From: Mycoplasmatales bacterium | GTDB lineage: Bacteria > Bacillota_I > Bacilli_A > Mycoplasmatales > Metamycoplasmataceae | Reading direction: 5' to 3' | Assembly: GCA_013215715.1 (NCBI GenBank) | Contig: JABSQT010000002.1 | Location: forward strand, 124,001 to 188,000 | Length of the DNA: 64,000 bases | Translations under genes and position numbers: made by a program | In this document: in pieces, positions 56,614 to 64,000 of the stretch | Numbering within the stretch: position 1 is the stretch's first letter | Layout of the letters: each line of letters starts with the position of its first letter | The notes under the pieces: generated by a model | Databases searched by the model: none | What the model was told of the DNA's origin: nothing | Seen by the model: only the letters and a program-made list of their open reading frames with translations

Positions 56614-58581
56614 CTATTTTCTTTTATTTAAAAATCCTCTTTGAATTTTTTTAGTTACTAAAACTTTGCAAAATACCGTTCCCAAAATTAATATAATCAA
56701 CATCATTAAATAACTTTTATAAATCATATTGTTTTGAATGATAAATGGATAATTTTGGTTTATAGATTCAAAAGAATTTTCTGAAAATATAAAATGTATT
56801 GAAGAGTTTATTTTTTGCAACGAACGTATAATCATTCTTGCTTCATCTAGTGTTTTGTGTGAATCAACATATTGTTTTCAATCATTGATATTTTGTATTT
56901 TTCCATTTGTTTTTAGAGCTGAATTTAACTCATTAATACTAATGATTGAATTTTGAATAACAAATGAATTAGAATCAAATTTTAATAATTTTTCCATTCC
57001 TTCTAAATCATTCGAAATAATATTTTTTATAGGATCAAATACACCTTTTATTGGAATGAATTCAGATATATTTTTTTTAATTTCTAATTTCATAGAAGTT
57101 AACGTATTGTATTTCTCTAATAAATTCATGAACATTAAGTATTTAACATCGCTAAGTTGTGATTTTAATTTATTTTTAATAGAAGTAATTATTGTTGGTC
57201 CTATATATCTTTGCTTTTCTAAAAATTCATGAATTGAAAATGTTGATTTTGTAGCTCCAAATATACTTGGAAATTTTTCTATAACAGAATAATCATCCAT
57301 ATTGATACTCAATATCATTCGAGAAGTATTGATATCAGACATTTTTGAAAAAGCGGTTTTTATATCGCTAATTATTTTTTCTTCTTTTTCTTTGTCACTT
57401 AATTCAAATATAGACACTATATCCAATGGTAATAATTCATCGATTTTAATTTTTCCTTTCACATGATGTAAATTCAATCTTAATGATGAATATCTATCAG
57501 ATTTTTCAATTAACTCTGGCACTATATCAGAATTATTTCTTGTCATACCAAACATTAACTCCATTGGAGCGGTAAGGAATGAAAAAGGATATCATTCAGT
57601 AAAATTATTATTAGAAGAAATATTCATTGGTTGTATACCATTATCTAAAACTTCAAAAATCGAAGTTTTATTTTGCTGTATATTAATAGCTCGCACATAG
57701 TTGCGTGAATATCGACTTTTTGAATAAGAAGCATTAGTTTGATTCCTAAATACAACAGGAGCTATCGCTGTAGATAATAAAACTACTGAAAATAACGATA
57801 CCCCAAGAATAAAATTCATTCTTTTTAAATATAAAGACATAACTATAATGAACATTCCGAAAATTATTATAAATATCGGTAAAATCAATAAAGTAGAAAG
57901 GTATAGTAAAAACACATTTAATTTATCATCGTAGATAGCAATGCTTAAAGAGAAAGAAATTATTATATAAGTTACTACTGATACATATGAATAAATAGCG
58001 ACAATTAATGCTTTACTTCAAATTAAAGTTTTATCATTCTTAGATCAACTCCTAACCATTAAATCAAAACCATGTTCTTTTTGATAAGTAAAAAAGAAAT
58101 ATACAAAGAAAATCAAGGAAACCAAGGAAATTAGAGCATTTAAAGAAATAACTATTAAAGAACCAGTAATTACATTATTAAAACCGAGAAATTTAGGTAA
58201 TCCAATAGATAAAAATGCACTAATCAATAATATAGTTGAAATTATATAAATACTCTTCGTTTTGATTAAACTTTTAAGATAAAGAGTATTTAATAGTTTA
58301 ATAAAACTTATTGTTTCTTTTTTTCGTAAATTATTATATGCATCTTTTGAATGATTATTAATGATATTGAATGATTTGCCAATAGTTCCCTTGATTTTTA
58401 AAATAACTTTATGGAAAGGTTTCGCTTCTGTTTTATTAATTCTAGTTGATCTATTTTTAGTTGTTGAGTTTGAAACATCTATTATTTTTCCACCTTTTTT
58501 CTTATTAGTTTCATTTGTAAATGCTGCATTATTTTCAAATTGTCTTAAATTGCGTTTGTTTTTTTGGAAAGTTCTCATCAT
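56614..58581 (-). CDS. ABC-2-like permease with large extracellular loop
   Basis: A 655-aa membrane subunit for the adjacent ATPase. A basic cytoplasmic N-terminus of about 105 residues is followed by helices near 108-130, 138-165, 190-215, 228-252 and 258-277. An extracellular domain of about 340 residues (280-620) follows, then a last helix at about 623-641 and a basic tail. The layout (large loop between the last two helices) resembles ABC exporters of the ABC-2 type or of the MacB/FtsX kind that act on surface substrates; I cannot assign it to either. The start overlaps the ATPase stop (TAATG). Three in-frame TGA codons are Trp. Confidence 0.8.
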
Positions 58582-59261
58582 TATTCATTACCTTTCTTAA
58601 TATCCGAAAGTATTTTTCTCCCTACAAAGAAATCATCAACAATAGTTTTGTTATATGGGCCGTTGTAATGAACTTTTCCGCCAGAAATTATAGTTAAAAC
58701 ATCTATATATTTACTAATTTCATTAGTTAAGTGAGTACAAACAATAACCGTTTTACCAATATTCTTAAAATTATTTATCTCTGAAAATATAAAATCCCTC
58801 ATAGCAGGATCTAAATTAGCTGTTGGTTCATCAAAAATTAAAACATCTGATTCTTCTTTTAATTTGGAAATAATATAAACTAATCTTTTTTGACCACTAG
58901 ATAATGATTTTAATTTAGACTTTGAAATATGCATTAAATTATAAGTTTTTAATACTCTTGAAACTTCTGCTGCAATATTATTGGATTGATCCATTGAGGC
59001 AATAAATGCTAATTCTAAAAAATCTTTAACTTTCATACTTCCATCAAAATCTGGATGAGCTTCATAAAAGGAAATTCTTTTTGTAAAATCAACCATACCT
59101 GAATAATCTTTTCTAATATTAACCAAACACTCTAATAATGAAGTTTTACCTGCTCCATTTTCACCGAAAATAACATTAAATTTATTTGGAATAATTTCGA
59201 TATTTAAATTATCCAAAATCACAAATTCGCCATCAATAAGCGAAAGATTTGACATCTTCAT
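58581..59261 (-). CDS. ABC transporter ATPase
   Basis: A 226-aa nucleotide-binding protein. Walker A is FGENGAGKTSLLECL (near residue 32), the signature is LKSLSSGQKRLVYI, Walker B is VLIFDEPTANLDPAMRD and the switch His is in VIVCTHLTNEI. The short single-domain form and the DEPTANLD context fit exporters of the ABC-2/drug-and-lantibiotic group rather than importers. No binding protein is linked to it. It is the first gene of the five-gene operon, with AAAGGAGTAAAAAA before ATG. Confidence 0.9.
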   Translation of the reverse strand: MKMSNLSLIDGEFVILDNLNIEIIPNKFNVIFGENGAGKTSLLECLVNIRKDYSGMVDFTKRISFYEAHPDFDGSMKVKDFLELAFIASMDQSNNIAAEVSRVLKTYNLMHISKSKLKSLSSGQKRLVYIISKLKEESDVLIFDEPTANLDPAMRDFIFSEINNFKNIGKTVIVCTHLTNEISKYIDVLTIISGGKVHYNGPYNKTIVDDFFVGRKILSDIKKGNE

Positions 59262-59330
59262 ATTTTTTTACTCCTTTTTATATCCATAATGAGTTTCACC
59301 TCTCCAAGCGCAACTCACTTTTTAAATTCT

Positions 59331-59470
59331 AAACATACTTAAAAATCTATGGGAATTATATATTCTAGTCCAATGATTAAATGTACAATACAAATAAATA
59401 TATTAATATTCAGAAATTGCAATTATTTTAATAAATGTATATTTTTTAAAGCAATAAGTCAAATAAATGA
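59331..59470 (-). promoter_or_regulatory. Shared control region of the ABC-exported-protein operon
   Basis: A TATAAT box at 59355-59360 (minus strand) is preceded by TTTGTATTGTACATTTAATC and further up by TTTGACTTATTGCTTTAAAA. Both elements and their spacing recur before lipoproteins 1 and 2. The 86-base leader holds a hairpin (GTGAGTT/AACTCAT). Confidence 0.65.
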
Positions 59471-59496
59471 TTTTTGAATTTTAAAAAAATATTAAA

Positions 59497-59520
59497 AAAA
59501 ATAAGCCAAAGACTTATTTT
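59497..59520 (-). terminator. Terminator of rbgA
   Basis: AAATAAGTCTTTGGCTTATTT followed by TTTTT on the minus strand, starting at the rbgA stop codon. Confidence 0.7.
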
Positions 59521-60348
59521 CTAATCGTAAGTTACACCTTTTAAATCTCTTAAATAATTAATAAATCATCTTTGAGCTTTATCCATATCAGGTTTATCAC
59601 CTTGCCTCTTAAATTTTTTAACTTCACAAAATCTCATCATTTCTGAATAAATCTCTTTAGTATCATCAGAAGGTTTAAGTCCGATTACTTCAAGCTTTTT
59701 AGGGTAATAAGTTGTAAGTAATTTATAACCTGAATAAACTAATTCCAATGGTGGAATAACATCTATTTTCACCGAACCAATAATTGCTAATTTAACACCT
59801 GTTAACTCATCTTCAAATCTAGGTCATAAAATACCTGGAGTATCTAGAAGTTGAATTTTTCCTGTATTTACTCATTGTTGCCCTTTTGTTACACCTGGCA
59901 TATTCCCAACTTTTGCAGAAGGTTTGTTTGCAAGTGCATTAATTAGTGTTGATTTACCAGCATTTGGAACACCAACAACAAATGCTCTAAGTCTTGGTTT
60001 TAAAATACCTCTTTTGGTATCCCTTAAACGTTTAGCTTCCAACATTTTTTCAGCTTTTTTAACAATACGTTTTGCCGCTGATTTTTGTTTAAGGTTAACA
60101 ACTATACAATCATCAACATCATTTCTATAGTGTTCAACAATATTAGATAATTTATTTTCATCAGCATAATCTTTTTTAGTGATTACAAAAAGTCTTGGTT
60201 TTTGAGGTGCAATATCATCAAACTCTGCATTATATGAAGAAATTGGTGCACGTGAATCCAGAACAATTATAAAAAGATCTGCAAGGGATTGCTTCTCTCT
60301 TAATTGATTAAGGGCTTTCGCCATATGTCCAGGGAATCATTGTATCAT
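59521..60348 (-). CDS. rbgA: Ribosome biogenesis GTPase RbgA (YlqF)
   Basis: Assembles the 50S ribosomal subunit. The 275-aa protein has the circularly permuted G motifs of this group: ITKKD (G4) near residue 55, GVPNAGKSTLINAL (G1) near 126, PGVTKGQQW (G2) and LLDTPGILWP (G3), after the N-terminal WFPGHMAKAL. The C-terminal helical domain fits the family. A TATAAT box nine bases before ATG and no clear Shine-Dalgarno suggest a leaderless mRNA. Three Trp codons are TGA. Confidence 0.95.
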
Positions 60349-60369
60349 AGTGCCTTTATTATACATTAT

Positions 60370-60397
60370 TAAAACACACAATGTTTAGTGTGTTTAA
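60370..60397 (-). terminator. Terminator of the 60412-61251 membrane gene
   Basis: AAACACACTAAACATTGTGTGTTT followed by TAATAAT on the minus strand; the stem arms are AAACACAC and GTGTGTTT. Confidence 0.6.
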
Positions 60398-60411
60398 AAA
60401 GGCTTTATCTA

Positions 60412-61251
60412 TTATCTTTTAAATATTTTTTTAATTTTATCATTCACTTTATAAATCCAAGAATTATGACTCCCAGCAACAATTATTAAACTTGAAACAA
60501 TAATCACCAATATACATACAGCAATCAACGAAACTACCGGCAATCATGCAGGAACTATATCAAATGCTAAAAATGGATAAATAGCTATACCAAATGTATA
60601 TATAAAAGATTTATGTGTTCCGTCACTATAGATAAAAGTAATTTTTAATCTAGTTCTTGTTGCATAATACAAAATAATAGCCACCGCTAATCAAATAAAA
60701 GGGAATATCAAAGCAAATAAAAATTCTTTATATTTCAATTTAACATTTTCTTTATTTGCTTCTCTTCTTGACGTTTCAAAAACAAAGGCAATAAACATCA
60801 TTAAAGGTGTAAGGAAATGAAGTTGAACATTATCCCATATTTTAGCTGGAGTATGTCAAATCATATCTATGGGTGCCAATATAGTTCAATAAACTAAAAA
60901 AGTTACAAATATATTAGTAGCTACAATCATTTGAAATCTTTTAGCATGTTTACTTTTCCTAGGATTAACCAAACCTATTGATCTTAAAAACATATAAACC
61001 ATGACAAAAATATTGCTATGAATTGTAAAATAAAATACCAAAGAAAGTTTGTCCCATGGTTCTCAAAAACCATAAACCTGTGCAATACCTGGTTTTGTTC
61101 CAGGTTCAAGTCCAGAACCAGCAGGTCCTGAAATAGTTTTAAAAGGAATTAAATAAGTATCGCAAAAAGCAAAAATAATTATATAAATCATCAATATAAA
61201 TGCAATAAAGTATTTATAGTTAAACTCATTCCTAAGACTTATTTTTTTCAT
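60412..61251 (-). CDS. Six-helix membrane protein (Pr6Pr/DUF1600-like)
   Basis: A 279-aa membrane protein with about six or seven hydrophobic helices. Motif-like parts are WDKLSLVFYFTIHSNIFVMVYMF (residues about 70-92) and the Pro-rich WTILAPIDMIWH. This pattern resembles the Pr6Pr-type membrane family found in mycoplasmas and lactobacilli, function unknown; the assignment is tentative. I chose ATG 61251; a TTG at 61269 would add six residues. It stands divergent to lplA with a short shared promoter region. Confidence 0.7.
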
Positions 61252-61325
61252 AAAGAAATTATAATCCAAATGCTTTTTATTTGTATAAGTTCCCTTAAGC
61301 TATAAGGTAGGTATATAATTTTAAT

Positions 61326-62306
61326 ATGAAAATATATTTATCAAAATCACATTCGCCTTATATGAATCAATCAATTGAATATAACTTATTAAAAGAAAAG
61401 GGAGAGGAAGATATTCTTTTATTATGATTAAATAAAAATGCAATAATAATTGGAAGAAATCAAAATATTTTTAATGAAATCAATGAAGAGTTTGTAGAAG
61501 AAAAGGATATCAAAGTAGCAAGAAGACATTCAGGTGGAGGTGCTGTCTATCATGATATGGGTAATATACTTTTTTCACTAATGACAGATAAAACTAAAAG
61601 AGTTTCATATGAAGAGTTTTTAACTCCGATTATAGGTTTTTTGAATAAATTGGGGGTTAATGCATTATTTCATGGAAGAAATGATGTATTAGTTGACGGA
61701 ATGAAAATTTCTGGAAATGCTCAATTTGTTTTAGGTAATAATTTAGCTACACATGGAACCCTCTTATTTGATGCTGACTTATCTGTATTAAATAAAGCAC
61801 TTTTAACTAATAAACATAAACTTGAAACAAAAGGGGTTCAATCAAATAGAATGCGTGTCACTAATATAAAAGAACACATTAAAACTGAAATGGATTCAAA
61901 TGATTTTGTCAATGAATTAATTAATTATTTTGAAGAAAATGGTGATGGCCAATTATACGAAATACCAAAACACATCATTAATAAAGCAATTAAGATGTCA
62001 AAAGAAGTAAAAACTTATGATTGGATTTATGGAAAATCACCAGATGCAAAAATTCATAATAAAATTAAATTCAATGGGGGCAATATTTCCGTTTTCTTGG
62101 ATATTGTTTCCGGAACGATATCTAACTTAAAAATTCATGGTGATTTCTTATCATTAAAAGATGTTGGAGAGGTATGTGAATTATTAAATGGGACTAATTT
62201 CACCAAAGAAGCTATTAATGAGGTATTATGCACAATTGATTTAAGGGAATATTTTGGATCCTTAACTTTAGAAAACTTAATAGAAGTGATTAGCGGAGAA
62301 AAATAA
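61326..62306 (+). CDS. lplA: Lipoate-protein ligase
   Basis: Attaches lipoate, taken from the host, to the E2 subunit of pyruvate dehydrogenase whose E1 genes follow. The 326-aa protein has ARRHSGGGAVYHDMGNILFS near residue 60 (the lipoate-AMP binding motif of the family), MKISGNAQFV and HGTLLFDADLS, plus the C-terminal accessory domain of LplA. A TATAAT box six bases before ATG points to a leaderless mRNA. One TGA codon near residue 34 is Trp. A terminator separates it from pdhA. Confidence 0.94.
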
Positions 62307-62330
62307 GGAATAATCCTTTCTTTTTTTATC
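62305..62330 (+). terminator. Terminator of lplA
   Basis: AAGGAATAATCCTT followed by TCTTTTTTT on the plus strand, overlapping the lplA stop. Confidence 0.7.
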
Positions 62331-62347
62331 TCTACATTCAATTAAAG

Positions 62348-62376
62348 TATAATTTATTTGGTAGTTGTATATACAA
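62348..62376 (+). promoter_or_regulatory. pdhA promoter with GntR-type operator
   Basis: A -10 TATAAT lies at 62348-62353 and a perfect palindrome TTGTATATACAA at 62365-62376, just after the likely start point, where a bound repressor would block initiation or clearance. It is identical to the operator of the GlcNAc PTS operon. Confidence 0.7.
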
Positions 62377-62503
62377 ATGTTTAAAAGTATAACTATCCAC
62401 ATTAACAATTCCATCAATATTTTTTTAGATTTAAAAATACAAATTAAAAAAGCCGCAATACGATGAGTTGTTAAATTATAAATGTTGACCCAAGGAGAAA
62501 GAT

Positions 62504-63607
62504 ATGAAATATAAATTTATAGACAAAAATAAAATTTGATTAGATAAAAAAGATTACTTTAGATTTTTAGATGTTGATGGAAAATTAACAGATCCAAAAA
62601 TTAAATTAGAAACATCTGATGAAGAACTATTAAAGGCATATGAATATATGGTTTTATCTAGACAACAAGATACATATATGACACAACTACAAAGACAAGG
62701 AAGGTTATTAACATTCGCGCCAAATTTTGGTGAAGAGGCACTACAAGTTGCCGCTGCACTTAGTTTAAAAAAAGAAGATTGATTAATACCTTCATTCCGT
62801 AATAATGCCGCAATGTTAATGAAGGGTGTTCCTTTAATTAACCAATTTTTATATTGAAATGGTAATGAAAAAGGTAACATCATTCCAAAAGATATCAATG
62901 TTTTCCCAATTAATATTGTTATCGCAACACAATATTCTCATACTGCTGGGGTAGCATATGCATTAAAACAACAAAAGAAAAAAGCTGTTGCACTAACTTT
63001 TATTGGTGATGGAGGAACTTCAGAAGGAGAATTTTATGAAGCAATGAATATAGCAGGTGTTCATAAATGACCAGCAGTATTCTGCATAAACAATAACCAA
63101 TGAGCAATTTCCACACCAACAAAAATGGAAACAAACGCTAGTACTTTAGCTGCTAAAGCTGTTGCAGCAGGTATTCCAGCACTTCGTGTTGATGGTAATG
63201 ATTTACTTGCATCAACAGAAGTTATAAAAGAAGCTGTTGAATATGCACGTGAAGGAAATGGTCCAATATTAGTTGAATTTATAACTTGAAGACAAGGTCC
63301 ACATACAACTTCCGATAATCCACGTATTTATAGAACTCAAGAACAAGAAGAACGTGCAGAAAAATGAGAACCAATGCATCGTATTAAAAACTTTTTAATT
63401 TCTAAAGGTATTTGAACTGAAGAAAAAGATAAAGAACTTTGAGAAAATAAACTACAAGAAGTTAAGAAAGCTTATCAAGATTCATTAAATTTAAATACAA
63501 CTTCAATTAATGATATATTTGATCACACTTTTGCAAAATTAACTCCAGAATTAAAAAAACAAAAAGAAGAAGCTCTCAAATGAGATGCTAATGAAGGAGG
63601 TGAATAA
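62504..63607 (+). CDS. pdhA: Pyruvate dehydrogenase E1 alpha subunit
   Basis: The thiamine-diphosphate part of pyruvate dehydrogenase, which yields acetyl-CoA and feeds ATP formation by acetate kinase. The 367-aa protein has the ThDP motif GDGGTSEGEFYEAMNIAGVH ending in NNN (residues about 165-200), the loop QGPHTTSDNPRIYR with the phosphorylation-loop histidine, and SFRNNAAMLMKG. ATG 62504 has an AAGGAGAAAG ribosome-binding site after a 130-base leader. It overlaps pdhB by one base (TAATG). Several TGA are Trp. Confidence 0.95.
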
Positions 63608-64000
63608 TGGCTAAATTAAATAATATTGAAGCACTAACAAATGCTCTTGAAATTGCAATGAAAGAAGATGAAAGAATTGTTGTATTTGGAGAGGATGTTG
63701 GATTTGAAGGCGGGGTATTTCGTGCAACACAAGGATTACAAGAAAAATTTGGTTCAGAAAGAGTTTTTGATTCACCAATTTCAGAAGCGACCATTGTTGG
63801 AACAGGAGTTGGTTTAGCTATTGCTGGAATGAAACCAATTGTTGAAATGCAATTCCAAGGTTTCTCATATTCAGGATTACAACAACTATTTACGCACGCT
63901 GCAAGAATTAGAAATAGATCAAGAGGAAGATACACTTGCCCCTTAATTGTTCGTATGCCAATGGGAGGGGGAGTTAGAGCCCTAGAACATCATTCAGAAT
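63607..64000 (+). CDS. pdhB: Pyruvate dehydrogenase E1 beta subunit (cut by window end)
   Basis: The beta subunit of E1. The visible 131 residues show ALEIAMKEDERIVVFGEDVG, FDSPISEATIVGTGVGLA and RMPMGGGVRALEHHSE, typical of the transketolase-like beta chain. Start ATG 63607 shares a base with the pdhA stop, with GGAGGTG upstream. The E2 and E3 genes probably follow outside the window. Confidence 0.95.
   Translation, partial: MAKLNNIEALTNALEIAMKEDERIVVFGEDVGFEGGVFRATQGLQEKFGSERVFDSPISEATIVGTGVGLAIAGMKPIVEMQFQGFSYSGLQQLFTHAARIRNRSRGRYTCPLIVRMPMGGGVRALEHHSE

Noticed and set aside
44785-59470. Transposon or integrated element in the accessory region
   Set aside because: I found no transposase, integrase, terminal inverted repeats or tRNA-adjacent target duplication. 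The flanks mnmG and rbgA are ordinary genes.

Overview
The window is AT-rich and reads as coding sequence only when TGA is taken as Trp. Nearly every long gene carries in-frame TGA codons, for example thrS, oppF, enolase, the PTS permeases and the lipoproteins. Together with the gene set (OppABCDF with a giant OppF, PTS sugar uptake, lipoate ligase next to pyruvate dehydrogenase, BspA-type LRR lipoproteins, no amino-acid biosynthesis), this indicates a mycoplasma (Mollicutes, genetic code 4). I cannot name the species. All genes up to 61.25 kb are on the minus strand except one at 21.3 kb; lplA and pdhA-pdhB at the right end are on the plus strand.

Layout. 1-5 kb: uvrC (cut by the window edge), tRNA-Lys and tRNA-Leu, and trmN-metG behind a T-box. 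5-8 kb: an amino-acid permease behind an attenuator-like leader, and metK behind a structured leader of unknown class. 8-19 kb: a sugar block made of a GlcNAc-type PTS permease with a small membrane partner, nagB, nagA, enolase, EIIA (crr), a glucose-type PTS permease with a lysine-rich tail, and a GntR/UTRA regulator. 19-23 kb: thrS behind a Thr-type T-box, a GlcG/HbpS-like gene and an aquaporin-family channel. 23-33.8 kb: a pepF-oppABCDF operon preceded by a lysine riboswitch with a recognisable terminator. 33.9-44.7 kb: housekeeping genes (apt, rplK-rplA, a second permease, tRNA-Gln and tRNA-Tyr, a cysS-rlmB-sigma-like-rpmG-secE-nusG cluster, rlmH, mnmG). 44.8-59.5 kb: the accessory part. 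It holds three related LRR lipoproteins and an operon of ABC ATPase, ABC-2 permease with a large extracellular loop, a 1375-aa anchored protein, a 762-aa secreted protein and the third lipoprotein. The operon and the two extra lipoproteins share an unusual upstream control region. 59.5-64 kb: rbgA, a membrane protein, lplA and pdhA-pdhB (cut).

How it works together. Carbon enters through two PTS permeases, passes through NagA/NagB and glycolysis (enolase is here) to pyruvate, and then to lipoate-dependent pyruvate dehydrogenase. A palindrome of TTGTATATACAA type sits at the promoters of both PTS operons, the GntR gene and pdhA, so one sugar-responsive repressor probably links uptake to pyruvate oxidation. 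Amino acids come from peptides (Opp plus PepF, apparently controlled by lysine) and from two permeases. RNA-based control is unusually dense for a mycoplasma: two T-boxes, a lysine riboswitch, and two or three unclassified leaders. Several other genes have a -10 box only 6-9 nt before the ATG and are probably leaderless.
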